From Trifolium pratense (lineage: Eukaryota > Streptophyta > Magnoliopsida > Fabales > Fabaceae): DNA of 64,000 bases. The notes below the pieces were generated by a model. It had not been told where the DNA came from, did no database searches, and saw nothing but the letters and a program-made list of their open reading frames with translations. Made by a program: the position numbers and the translations under genes. How positions within the stretch are numbered: position 1 is the first letter of the stretch; every line of letters begins with the position of its first letter. This document shows, piece by piece, positions 1-12,700 of the stretch. Location: the NCBI RefSeq assembly GCF_020283565.1, contig NC_060059.1, positions 40,044,338 to 40,108,337 on the forward strand, written 5' to 3'.

Positions 1-30
1 AAAAATTAAAAAAATTACAACAAGGAATTG

Positions 31-47
31 GGCCAGGCCCATATATT
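31..47 (+). promoter_or_regulatory. GGCCCA-type promoter motif upstream of the plastid-type gene
   Basis: GGGCCAGGCCCATA lies about 70 bases before the ATG at 112. GGCCCA (site II/TCP-like) motifs are common in promoters of plant housekeeping and organelle-protein genes. Position and motif are seen; function is inferred. Confidence 0.35.
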
Positions 48-111
48 GTCCACTCAATAGAAGTAGAACACGATGATGACAGGGTTTTAGGCCGTGAAGA
101 AAAAATTAAGG

Positions 112-2277
112 ATGGCGACTCAGTCTTTGCTTGCAATTCCTTCACCTCTAAGGTTTCGGGTATAATTTTCTTCTTCTTCTTCTTCTTCTTCTCAACCTTA
201 AACATTCTATTTCGGGTATGATTTTAGGTTTTGTCTAGCTGTCTACCTACCTACGTTTCTGTTGGTTTTTTCTTTTAGGGTTTTATATTTGTGTCGTGTA
301 ACTTGTGCCCTAAGGATATGGATTTCAAAAATAAAAATTGTGTCATAAAAATCAATAACTATTTTTTTTAGTAATTGAGTGAACAAATTAAAAGTTAGGA
401 AAATATTGATATATGAGAGGCATTGATTCAGATTAAGGGTGTTGAAGTTTTGGCATGATGAAAATATTGATGCAAAGGGTTAAAAAGGAAATGCCACTTG
501 CTTTCACAAGCTAGAAAAATTTGGTTACAATTGATATTTAGATTAGAGAGAAGGTTGAACTATGTGTATATGGCTATGAAGCTCGAAACTCTTAACGTGT
601 TCCAGAGTCAAACATGTGTCTGTGTCCGATACCAACACACATAATTATGTTGAATTATGTAATTTTATCGATTTTGACGTGTCGATGTCCGCGTCGTGCC
701 TCGTGTCTACTTAGGTCTTAGACTTGCTCTCATATCATCGGTAAACTGGAGTATAACATGTAGGATAGGTATATCAAGTAATGAATGATAACCAATTCTT
801 AGAATCGAAAGTTGGGTCTAACTCAACCCTACAAAATCGGGTTGTAAGGTGAAGATTGTCTCTACTCTATAAACACATATTCATGTCATCTCACAACCGA
901 TGTGAGACTTCTTAATACACCCTCGCGCCCATCACTATTGGGCTTAGAGCGTGGATATAAATGGGTGATGACCCGATCAGAAACTTGATAGCAGGTGGCC
1001 CAACGGATCATAGAGAGGCTCTGATACCATCTTAGAATTGAGGGTTGAGTCTAACTTAACCTTACAAAACCAGTTTGTAAGGTGAGTATTACCTCTACTT
1101 TATAAACACGTATTCAGGCCATCTCGCAACTGATGTGAGACTTCTTAACACTGATAGAGCACCCTAACTTCAGTTTTGAGAGAAATGAATGATAAAAAAT
1201 ACTGTCAAATTCAGTTTTGAAAGAACATTAGAGCACCCCAACTATTTGTTTCTATGGAGTTGTGTTATAGTGTAAGAAGAGGGATAAGCTGATACTTAAA
1301 AGTTAAAAGGAGATATTGGCTTAGGAGAACGGTAACAATTTTGTTGTTGTCAGGAGCACGGCACTGGGGATAAGCATTGGGTGATTAGTTGTTAAGAGGT
1401 ATAACTTGGAAGTGGTAAAGGTACAAAATAGAATAATTTTATAATTGGTGCTATCAATTGAGAGCAACATTAATGGAGATGTCTTTTAGATGGAAATATT
1501 GAATACACATGTTATTCTTCATGTATGTGCAAGTCAATCTACTTATGTCATTTTTTTGTGTAGCTTCTGCCGTTTCGATGTCAACCTTGTTATTTCCATA
1601 AACGCTCAGAAATTTATCTTCCTCATCAAACAATTTATACTCATACCACTTCAATTAAAGCATCGGCAGCAGACCATAACGAGCCTAATGAGTTTAAGGT
1701 AGAGAAATTCAAAGAAGCAATGCCAAGTCTGGTTCAAGAATTTCAAGGGAGAAAAGTTCAGTATACACTCCTAGATAGACTTCAATTTCTTGTTCAAGAT
1801 GCATTAAAGTGGTTGCTTTTCGGATATTTCATCTTTAACTTTTTATTCGATGTTTCATATGCATTATTTACAAGTGGGCAACCAATTCTTGGCCTCTTTA
1901 GTGGCTGCATGGTGGCTCATTTTTTGAAGGAGATGTCCCTAGATTTGTGTCATCGATCTGAGGTATATTGTTGCATTATTATTTTATTGTTCCACAATTT
2001 CTTGGTTGATTACTTTCTATCACTATCTTGTTTGTGTTGTATATGCTCATGTGTTGCCACTTGACAGGTGAATGATTTAAAATGGCGGCGTTTGGGTTTG
2101 TGTGGCTTTTTTGTGTTGCTCCAGTTTACTATGAAATGGAAAGTGTTGCTCAAGTTTACTACAGAATGGTTCTCAGAAGAACAAAAGTTGTTTCTTTGGC
2201 ATGTTGGAAATGGTGGACTAATGCAGTTACTATGGTATTGGAGAAATTTTTTCGAAGAAGCAAAGAACAAACACTGA
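112..2277 (+). CDS. Unrecognised, probably plastid-targeted membrane protein (218 aa, 3 exons)
   Basis: Exons 112-159, 1564-1962 and 2068-2277 join in phase 0. The first donor is GTATAA, the first acceptor follows a T-rich tract ending TGTAG, and the second acceptor ends GACAG. The start is the ATG at 112, giving MATQSLLAIPSPLRFR. The N-terminus is rich in S, T, R and hydroxylated residues with almost no acid up to about residue 50 (IKASAADH), as expected of a chloroplast transit peptide. The mature part has a charged stretch (residues 55-90) and then two hydrophobic segments, about 98-117 (KWLLFGYFIFNFLFDVSYAL) and 122-138. A third, about 157-169, comes after the second intron. The C-terminus is aromatic and Trp-rich and ends EEAKNKH. 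I do not recognise the family. Open splice phase across three exons and the coherent targeting and membrane pattern support a real gene. Intron 1 (1.4 kb) carries an old TRIM. Residues 1-16 depend on the chosen first donor. Confidence 0.72.
169..193 (+). repeat. (TTC)n microsatellite
   Basis: About eight TTC units lie just inside intron 1 of the gene starting at 112, directly after the splice donor. Confidence 0.85.
797..1150 (-). mobile_element. Old TRIM retroelement, reverse orientation
   Basis: Read on the minus strand, two similar 121-bp direct repeats (1030-1150 and 797-917) flank a short spacer. The first starts TGTTAAGAAG and is followed at once by TGGTATCAGAGCC, the usual initiator-Met tRNA primer-binding site of plant TRIMs. 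The second copy starts TATTAAGAAG, so its terminal TG has decayed. The spacer has no coding capacity. The flanking 5-mers do not match, and the LTRs differ at many positions, so this is an old insertion. It lies in intron 1 of the gene at 112-2277. Confidence 0.75.
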
Positions 2278-2626
2278 ATGAGTACATGGCACACCTTTTG
2301 GTTCGAGGAGGTAGACAAATAGTAGAGTTCTAAGTTTCTAAAAATATGTAAACAGTGTGGTTGGGTTAATCTTTTGAACTTGTTTCATCGGTCTTCATTT
2401 GTTTATCATACATCAATAACCACTTTCAATCATCTTGTTTTATTTATTCCCTTCTTATTCAAGTGAATGAAACAAACCTAATGGTGCAATTTATCAGTAT
2501 TATTCGTGTAACCTATATGTGCAGCGACTTGTGATGTTTTATTAGTATGTTTTGACATTTAAACATGTATAAAGTAATGCTAGAGCATTCATATTCATCA
2601 CATGTTTTATTAGTATGTTTTGCAAA

Positions 2627-2945
2627 CTAGTATCCGGACCCGTGCCAAGCACGGGTAAAAATGCAATTAAAAAATAACATATTAATATTAAATTTTTTAT
2701 AATTAAAAAGAGTTTAACGAATATGCTATGTCGGTGTAAATTAATTTTACATTGACATCTAATAGGAATCTAAAATTTTTCCATGTCATATAATTGAAGT
2801 GGGATGTAGTGGAATGATTTGGTGAAATACATGGTTAAAATTGATTAACGGTATAAAATTAGTTTTAAAAAAGAAAATTATAACGTAAAATTAGTGTAAA
2901 ATTTGTACTCCTTATTAATACAATGTTTGTTATATATATATAAGA
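2627..2945 (-). mobile_element. Non-autonomous Helitron, 3' end
   Basis: On the minus strand a perfect 8-bp stem (ACCCGTGC / GCACGGGT, loop TTG) is followed 7 bases later by CTAG and a host T. This is the standard Helitron 3' terminus (hairpin, then CTRR, insertion at A^T). The 3' end at 2627 is well supported. The 5' end is a guess: TCTTATATATA near 2945 starts with TC and is AT-rich like many Helitron 5' ends, but the host base before it is not A. No helicase is inside. Confidence 0.6.
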
Positions 2946-5900
2946 AGCAACATGAACCCTCTTTTCACATTAGAAATGACATCTCATATCATTAAAAAAT
3001 GACTAAAATTCCAAAACAAAAATTAATTTGTGACAAAAAAAATGATATTTTGGAATAGACGGACCAAATTTTTATTTTTATGAAGACTGAGCTAGACTTT
3101 GTTTTATTAAGAGAGTTTAATTAAACATGCATTACTATACTTATCAAAAAAAAAAAAAAAACATGCATTACTATATTTTATTTTAAATAAAAAGGGGTAA
3201 ACGGGATTGTAAAAAAAAAAATAGAGACAAAGGAGCTCACTCAAAGATGTTTGGTGCAACAATGGTTTTGTTCTATTCATTTTTTGAGAAATAGGAAATC
3301 ATGTCTGCTCATCAATCAATTCTATAGTTAAATTTTTCACAAATTATGAAATTATCATCGCTGTAGATCGATGTTGACATCATCATCATATATATTTTTG
3401 CAAGTTTATATGACAAAATTGAAATCACTATCAATTTTAAAAATATAGGAATCCAACTTAAATTTTTCCAAATGTTTTCATTTTAGATGAAGTTGATTAA
3501 CCACTTTAGCTTAATCACTGTCAATTTTAAAAATATGGTTTGCAATAATTTTCTTTTTACAACTTTGCATTGATCAATAAATTTTAAATGTAAAAAGTAA
3601 GCCAAAATCGATAACTCATAATAAATATACGCGGAGACATTACAATATGTAGTTCTCATATATTATCACTTCACTTATATATTCAATAGGAAAAACAACT
3701 TCACATAGGGTAAATCTAGTGACATCAGTCAACCACTTAATAATACCACAAATATTTTATAGACATATACTAACATTCAGAAACAATGCTAGACCAAAAA
3801 TGAATTCCTCGTCAGGCTTGAATGTATTTGAAAATAACATCGGCGAGCCCTTTGCATTAAACTTGAGAAACAACAACAGTAAAATCTAAAATGCCATTAA
3901 AATCTGAAATTGAGTCATGGATAGAATATGAGTAAATCCTTGAAAATTGAAAATGGGAGGGTCATCTCATATATATATTAAAGATATAGCACTATCATTT
4001 GACAATATACTTTTGAAACTTTCCTATTAGTTGATACATAAGATTTACTCGCACAGCAAAAAAGTTTCATGTGGAACAAAGCTACACATTTCAAAAAGAA
4101 TTAAGTTAGCACGAAATTAACAAATTTAATATTATTTTAATCAAATGTTCCATAACCCGTGATTGTTGTGGAATTAGAAATATGTTATTGTATATCTCTA
4201 AAAAAATAGTCAAGGTTGCGCAAATAAAAAAAATACAAATCATGTTTTAAAAAAAGGAAAGAAGAAAACAAAAGAATATATCTAAATGGCAGTAGCATGA
4301 TATGAAATCATCCGGTGTATAGCCCATCATGAAATGCATTTTTATTTACCTAAAGCATCATGGAATGCATTTTTATTTACATGTCATCTACCTTGTTTCC
4401 ATGTTAGTGTATAGCCCATCATTACTGAGAATTGGTTCTATTTCCAATTCAAAGACATTGAAACAATTAAAAAAGCACAATATACATTATCAAAGGAAGA
4501 GGTACAACAAAGGTAAATGAAGACTCAAATACCAGTATATACATATTTTGGAAGTGTGTCCTCAAATAACAATTTAAAAGTTAGTGGCTCTCTACCGTTG
4601 CATATGAGCGTATTCAAGTTCATCTATACTTAATTGGCTCAAAGTTAGCCAGGTAGGAGCTCTCTACCATTGCACATTATATTATAGCTGGCTTGTTAGA
4701 ATTTTTTTTTTTTAAACAGCAAAATGTTATTAAATAGTATTTGTTATAAACTGAATGCGGTAAAAATAATGGAATAAAAATTGAGTTTAGACACTTAAAC
4801 AAAGTAGTAGAAAAACTAAAGAGACATGCTAACATTAACTGATTACATCTATATTTTGTTTCTTTGTTCCATATTTCGGTCAGATACACGTGTGTGTATA
4901 TATATTTATAGGCATAAGCTACATATGTTTGTGGATACATGTATAATCATCTCTAAGCAAATTACCAAATAACTGTTAATATGCATGAAATCAACCAATA
5001 TGATCCCAAAAATAAGATCAGTGTTAAAAAAGACTACCAATATAAAAAATGAAAAATCAACCCATAATTAGATATACATAGCACACATGCAAACCACAAA
5101 ATTCCACAATAAAAAAAGAAATACACATCTCCTCAAAAAAGAAAGAAGAAATACACATAATTTTTATGGACAAATTAAATAATTAAATAATAAAAAACAC
5201 AAAACAAAGATGAGGAAAATTTTGATAATCGATGATAAACAACCTATAGCACATTGGAGGTGTTGATGTGGAATAGATCGGCAACTCCTACAAAAGAAAC
5301 AATGAAAAATTAGAAATAGAAATCAGAAATTAGAATAAATTTTAGAAATCAAAGAAAGAAAAAAAGAGAAGGGATAGAAAAACATGAGCACCAGACGTAT
5401 ATATTATGCGCAAAGATATATATTAGGAAGGATACAACTTCTTCTCTTTTTTTGAAAAAAGGAAGGATACATTTCAAATTCACAAATTCAAAATTAAAGA
5501 TTAATTGTTCTTAAATTATTGAATCAAGTATTGATAAGTTACCTAAATAGTAGTGATACATTTTTTTTCTTGTTTTTTCAATTTAAAATGTTTTGTTCAC
5601 TACTTAAAATTGTGGTGTATCAAATCATTTTAATTTGAATATTTTTAAATTAGACCAAAATTTATTTATTTATAGTCATTAAATTAGACCGGATCATTCA
5701 AATGTTTGCATTTTTTCTTAATAAAGATCTGTTTTTGATATTACTAATTAGTTCGCTAAATTATTACTATGTTTATTTTGTATTTTTTGTATTTGGTCTT
5801 GTAAATAAACAACATATATACATCTATAATACATATATTTCTATAATTGATAAATGTTCTAATACCTTTTTTTGAGATGTCATGCGTTAAAAAATGTATA

Positions 5901-8418
5901 GAAGAATCAAGAGAAATATGCATTCTTTAATTGACACGGTTTCATTGTATATTTTATCACCTTGTTTTTAGAATTAACTATTAATTATTTCAATATTGGC
6001 AATTAATATCAAATGAATGACAGACCAAAATGAAAATAGCAGGATTATAGGATCGGTCAACTGTTAGTTTGATATGGACCATCCGATTGAAAAAATGGAG
6101 CGATTACAGGACTTTTAATGAGCTGAACGTCTGTTGTTGAATTCATGCAGTTAATTCAACTTTTAAATTTTCATAAATGAAATGCACAAACGGAAGAGAA
6201 TATTTTGATCTTTGAATTCTTAACATGTACTCTAAGGTTAACACGACCCAAAAAATTAGTCACAAATTTCGGACATAATTTTTTATTATTTAATCGTACA
6301 CATTAATAGTCTTCAGTTATTTAATTGCGCGACATAATTTTCTAATTTTGAGTTTTTAAGAGATTTGGGGTTATTGTTGTTTAGCTCCAGCAACACGGTG
6401 TACTGTGATGGGATCCTTTTCTTTTAATTTTCTATTATATGACCTTATTGGATGGTGTGTGTTACGATTTTAGCATATATACCTTATGTCTTGATTAATA
6501 AAATTACCTTATGCCATAAAAAATTATCATAAATAATGCATTCGACAAAAGCATTGAAATTAAAGAAAAGTTATATATGTCTACATCATTAATCAAGTTA
6601 CATTACATTGCAACAGTTGAACATAAATCTCTAAAATGTATAAGTAGTAAATTGAAAAACATGTACACAACTAAAAAAAAAGAAGGTAAAGGACTACTAT
6701 TCAGTGTCTTGAATTCGTGCCTTAGATGAGACCATCATCATTCTAGCAAACGAATCTGCATATAAAATAGAATTAAAAATTAAAATTAGTACCTTAATGA
6801 TCAATGTCATTAATTATATTTTAAATAAATAAAAAATTATACATATATATTCATAAATTAAAATTAGTACCTTATTTGAACGGCTATTTTATAAATTTAC
6901 ATTGCCGTTTATTCATTCTCTTAATTTAGTTATAAGTTTTTTTGTATGAAAATATAAATTTCTCTTTAAAGCAAGAGAAAGTCAAAATCGTTGGTATTTT
7001 TTTTAAAACAATCCTTTGAAAATGAAGATTACACACTGATAAAGAAAATATTGATCTTATAGGAACATATATAAATCATAAAGCATTTAGCTTGATCAAG
7101 TGGTCCTGGGATCCTTGAATGAAGAAAACTTCATGGGTATTACTTTTAGAAGGATTAAAACTATCACTATTGACACTAAACTATCACCATTTATTTCATG
7201 TGTGATGATCTTAATAACCGATGCATATAATAATCTTAATTATTGACACTAAACTATCACCACTTACCTTATGATAGATCTTTCATTGTGTCATGTTGGT
7301 CGATTTTAACCTGCAACTTTGAACATTCTAATAAAAGATCAAATAAACAAACAAACTCAAAACAAAGAATCAATACACAAAAAATAATTATAGATAGAAT
7401 TAAAAAGCAAGAAAAAAAATGAAATTTGTGAGAAAGAAAAATTGAAATTGGTTAAAGCAAGATCAATATTTTGCAACAAATGTTTACGATTAAAAGCTAT
7501 ATTTATAGCAAAATAAGGTTAATAGAGACATGATGAAAACAACACAATAAAAAAAATTAACTATTTAATATTTAATTGATCGTGATTTGTGGATCATATC
7601 ACATATCAATGGTAAGAGATAAATGGTAATAAACTAATAAAGGCTAATTACTTATTACTTATTCACAATGAATTTGGCATATTCATTTTATTTCTTTTAT
7701 TATAATTTCTTTTATAATTATAATATATACACGGTTTTAAGTTTTTTTTCGTTATACACGGTTTTAAGTTTTAACTTCCCTTTTGCTTAAAAAAAAGTTT
7801 TAACATCCCTTTATCCTTTATTTTGTTTTAAAAAAAATGCCTTCATTTATATTGTAAAAAAAAAAATCCCCTTTATTCATGTGAATGCAAAAAAATGCTA
7901 TAATGATTGGTACCCCTCAAGTTGCTAAAAAGTTATCCGGTTACAAAAAACAAAAAAAATGAAGATCAAATAATTAATGTGATAAATATAATCATGAAGA
8001 GGAACAATTTGGTCACAACTATACATTGATCAACCATTTAATAAATTTGCATATGAGAAATTAATGTCAAATCATTCATAGAAGAAAATTCATTTCCTTA
8101 TACCATGTGACAATTTTATGAGAATATTTGAATTTTGTGTGGCATAAATACCATATATCAAGGCTGCGTGACAATAACAACCAAAACATGCATCATTATA
8201 AACTCATAATTTTTTTATTTAGTGTTTGCTAGTCAATTAAATCTTTAATATTTGTCAAAAAATAAAATCCTACTATAATAATAATAATAGTAAAATAGTA
8301 ATACTAATACCATAAACGGAATTGGAGAGATTAATGATAGTTTGACCAACTTGAATGGTTTACTCATTATTTTAATTAACATATATACAAAAACTATCAT
8401 TAATATTATTAGTCAAAA

Positions 8419-8822
8419 TTGGTGCGATCCTTAATAATAGGAAACGATAACATGATATGGACAAATCCACTATTAAATGGTAAATTGATGCGATCCTTAA
8501 TAATAGTAAACAATAACATGATATGGACAAAATTGAATAGGGGAATGAGTAATTGGACAACTAATATATTTTTCCTGAAACATATTTTTCAGGAAACTCA
8601 GCATACGTTAAAAGAGAAATCCATTTAATAGGAAACGATAACATATTTTTCAGGAAACTCAGCATACGTTAAAAATATGTTTCCTGAAATATATTTAATA
8701 GGAAACGATAACATGATATGGACAAATCCACTATTAAATGGTAAATTGATGCGATCCTTAATAATAGTAAACGATAACATGATATGGACAAAATTGAATA
8801 GGGGAATGAGTAATTAGACAAA
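8419..8822. repeat. Complex local direct repeats
   Basis: A block of about 125 bp at about 8434-8560 recurs at about 8697-8822, with few changes. Within each block the phrase GCGATCCTTAATAATAG and the phrase AACATGATATGGACAAA recur. Between the two blocks a 31-bp phrase beginning ATATTTTTCAGGAAACTCAG occurs twice (about 8580 and 8644), and its reverse complement (TTTCCTGAAA) is also present. This looks like slippage or serial duplication in non-coding DNA. Confidence 0.75.
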
Positions 8823-8840
8823 TCCACTATTAAATGTTGA

Positions 8841-8938
8841 ATCAATTAACGTGAATGAGAATGAGAAAGGGAAATAAATGTGAGGAATGATCAATTAACG
8901 TGAATGAGAATGAGAAAGGGAAATAAATGTGAGGAATG
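8841..8938. repeat. Perfect 49-bp tandem duplication
   Basis: The unit beginning ATCAATTAACGTGAATGAGA occurs twice in exact tandem (8841-8889 and 8890-8938). Identity is complete, so the duplication is recent. Confidence 0.9.
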
Positions 8939-9117
8939 AGGTTGAATGAGGAGAGGAGAGAGAAAGAGAAATATGTCTGGCTTATTACATATTATAGATT
9001 TAGAATTTAATGAATATTGAATATTTCAATTTTATGGTTGTTTTAAATTTTAACAAAATACGTTTAGGTTTTCTTTTTTAATTTCAAGAATACAATTTAT
9101 TCATACCTCTAAAATAT

Positions 9118-9145
9118 CTTGAGAAGGGCTTCGGCCCTCTGTCAA
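9118..9145. other. GC-rich hairpin with TTCG loop
   Basis: AGGGCTTCGGCCCT forms a stem closed by TTCG in otherwise AT-rich DNA. It resembles the terminal hairpin of a Helitron or a decayed transposon end, but no CTRR follows on either strand. Confidence 0.4.
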
Positions 9146-9359
9146 TAATTTTTTTTTTTTGAGAATAAACTATTTATCAAATACGTTGACAAGAATATAA
9201 TTTCTGATAACATTTGTTCCAAAGAATAATATTCACAAAATTGTAATTTCAACCTTCGAAACAAACACACTTGTAATAACAGTGCATTCTCATTTTTGTC
9301 GTTGTAATTGTAATAAATGTACAAACTAAATTGAAGCTAAACAACAATCTAGCCATTCA

Positions 9360-9416
9360 GTTTCATTAGGCCAAACCTTAGGCCCATGTAGGCCGGTCTA
9401 ACTTATTTCCACCCCT
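9360..9416. mobile_element. Probable hAT-type terminus, one end only
   Basis: A GGCC-rich segment ends in CTTATTTCCACCCCTA. The reverse complement, TAGGGGTGGAAATAAG, is a typical hAT terminal sequence. I found no partner end or target duplication nearby. Confidence 0.35.
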
Positions 9417-9791
9417 AACCGCCGGTAACATACTCATCACAAGTTCCAAACTTCAGGGAACTCCTGCTGCTGGTCGCTTGCATTTCCTCTATTCATCACC
9501 ACAGTTTAAGTGATATAAACATGATAATATGACTGTAAAAACTCCAAATATTCTTCAAACCCTTGAACTATAGACATGGATGGAGAAATGAAGAAAGTAT
9601 ATCACCTCCTCGATAACCACTTCAGCTTTCAATTTACAATATCGTTTGCAACTACAAAACATTTTATCCGGGAAAATTTTAATTACGTCTATTTGATTTG
9701 TCTATTTATCTTTAATTGGAGATTATTTTAGGGAAAAACTATTTACAATTTACATTTGAATAAATTTTATGAACAATGAATCAAGAGACCA

Positions 9792-12700
9792 TCATAATCC
9801 ATCATTAATTAGATGTTGATGCACTGGATCAGACACATCAGGAATATTCTTATTCAATGTACAAGCCGGATCGCTCATTTGATTTGCACCAAGTACCGAT
9901 TTATTTGAGCTCGAACTCACCGTGCGATGGATAGGCCCCGGTCTAAGTTGTTGACCAACTTCTTTGCCTGAAAATTGAAAAGAAAACATAGCCAAATTAA
10001 AAAACATTGCCTGAAAATTGAAACCTCAACCGTTATATAAAGTAAACAAACCTTTCTCAATATCTTCTGAACTCTCAATAAACCGCTTGTCCTCTTGTGG
10101 GCTGGGGCAGTCGGATGGGGTCGGGGCATGCGGCACTAACATGGGTTGGTGGTAGGCTGAACGTAATTGTTCATAAATCTCTTCCAACTTTCCACATTGT
10201 TCATCTTTCTTATCCATATCAATAAGAATCTAAAACAAAGAGTTAAGTTTAAAGCAGTGAATGAAAGACTAGGAAGTGAAGAAGGAGCCGTGAGAAAGGG
10301 AGATTTACCTGTGCTGAATTGCTTTTAAATACGGGGATAAATCGTTGCCTACAATACTGGTGAAAAAGAAGGGTAACAATGATCAAGGGAATGGTAAATC
10401 CAGATGCAACTGTAGAGCGTTTTAGTCCAAACACCCCAAGTGCGATAAGTTGAGCAACTAGCAAAGAGAAGACCGTTGTGTTGTGTGCAATAGGCCAGTA
10501 CTGTCCCCCACTATCGTATTTTGTAACGTACACGTTAAGAATCTGAAAAAAGGGTAATGTCATTACAGAAGCTTTTCCCAAATGTTGAAACAAATCATGG
10601 AGATATTCATTCAATGAGGTAAAGTAGACTGCATCATGTATTTTGCTTAGCAAATTATCCTAGAAACAAATCAAATGTGATCACATATCATTGCATGGAT
10701 ATGTACATCACAGTTTTTTTTTTTTATATTTCCATCCGACTATCGCTAGAAAACTGACAGGACTAGGTGGATTTAAGCAGAGAAACTGCCAGGATAGATA
10801 AGAATATGAGAATCAAGTCACACATTTTCTAATTCTCAAACATGCACTCAAGACCTTGACAAAAAATTTTGTACACTAGCAGTATGACCATTTCAGCCAA
10901 AAGGAAGTAAAATATCCTTACTAGTAGGGTTCCATGAGAGCTAGGCATTAAGTTCAAGTTCTCAACATCTTTTAACAATTCCTTTATTGTATCATTTCAT
11001 TTGTTAAAACAAAGTGACGTGAACCATGCTGCAACCCACTATTCTCTAAAACTGTGAGAAATGATTACTACTTAAATCTAGTAATTGTGTATGACCAATT
11101 TTTTAGATATTAAGGAAGTGTTTGGAAGAGTTTATTTAGCTTATCACATGAGCACCATTTTCATCTTATTTACATTAAACTCCCTAAGATAGCTTATGAA
11201 AACATCTTATACAAAGCTTATGCGGAGATTACCCCATTTTCTCTTCACATCTTATATATTAGCTCTTATATTGTAAGTGATTATAAATTATAGCCTTTTC
11301 GATAAAAAAAATAAATGATAAGTATATATATTGAATAATACTTAATTAAACTATCTACCCAAACTCCCCTTAATTCTTAAAATAAAATACAAAACATAAA
11401 TAAAAAAGAATCCCCAAGCACAAATTAGGGAGTGTTTTATTGTGCATAATGGAAAATTAAGAACAACGAATTCCATAACGAAGAAAGAGAAGACAAACAT
11501 GTGATAAAAATACTAACCTGGTTTCGGTAAACAACGTACGCAAGCAAAAAGTAGACCACTAAGAAGGGAAGCATTAGAGGTGCCAGAATAGAACAGGTGA
11601 ACCCAAGAAATCCAAACAGTAATATCCTTGGGACTTCTGTATGGTATGGAAAAGATATGCCACTAAGTGTATCATCCTTAACCCTGAGTAGGAATCTCTG
11701 GAATAGATTGTATAAAAGAGGACAAATTTGCAGAAGTTCAAATCCCAAACTTGCCCAACCAGATGACAAAACATAAGTCGTGAAGAAGGTAGCCTGCATG
11801 CGATGAAAAAACCTAGTAAATCATATGAATCACAGAAGAGCTGTCCTTGTATCTCTTCTAAAAGTTAAAAAGAGTGTTCATTGTCGAGTGTTACTCAGAT
11901 CTCTAATGCATTCAAGCACACAAAATAAATTCAACAAGAAAATACAACAATACCCTAAAGCATAACAAAATAGATTGAAATAAAGGGTATGTGATTTAAA
12001 GTACACGCTGTCATCTAGGAGCCTAGATAAATCACCTGAGAGGGCACTGCCTTCGCAAGTTGTGCAGGCAGGTCTTTTATGCTAGAAAATACTAGAATTT
12101 GATTGATAAGAGAACCAGTAAAAACATTAACAAAAAACACATTCCAGATTGTGAAGTACAAAACTTTCCAACAAGCACTTTTCTTCCTTCCACTGCGGGA
12201 AATAGAACCCTCGACTGTTGAAAATAGCATCATCACAGGTGGAACTGCCAACAAAAATAAAACCAATATCACACTTGGTAGGTAACCAATCACCACCTGT
12301 TTCACATATGAACTGCAAAAGAGGATTGAAAGAATCAATTTACAGTGAACTTCATAGCAATTCAAAAATTAAAAAAATACCTATCTAAAACTCCATATTC
12401 CATGTCTGAGTTATTATGGTAAATTACATTTCTCTTTTGAAAAATGCTTAAATTACACCGTCCTCCGATCTAATTTTGAAAATTATAATTTCCTCCCCAG
12501 AAAAAGATGAATATGTTTTTTCACTTCAGTATATTTTAACGTAAATGGGTTTTGTTATTTTGTAGGAGTAGGGACATTATTTTTCCCTATCATTTACACC
12601 ATCATTTACATGGTACAAGACTGTAATTTTCTTATTTACACCATCATTTAAATGGTACAAGACTGTATATCATGCATAATTCTTTTTCTCAAAGTCCTTC

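Larger units (their letters stand above)
2278..9791. other. Gene-poor AT-rich spacer
   Basis: About 7.5 kb without a gene I can support. It holds a Helitron 3' end (2627), a tandem-repeat patch (8419-8938), a GC-rich hairpin (near 9126) and a hAT-like terminus (near 9415). Short open stretches at 4329-4520 and 4677-4940 show no protein-like composition. A splice-acceptor-like site with a short open frame on the minus strand near 6770 (SFARMMMVSSKARIQDTE) is too short to call. Confidence 0.6.

Noticed and set aside
8841..8938. CRISPR-like repeat arrays
   Set aside because: The repeats are contiguous and few, without unique spacers; the genome is a plant nuclear genome.
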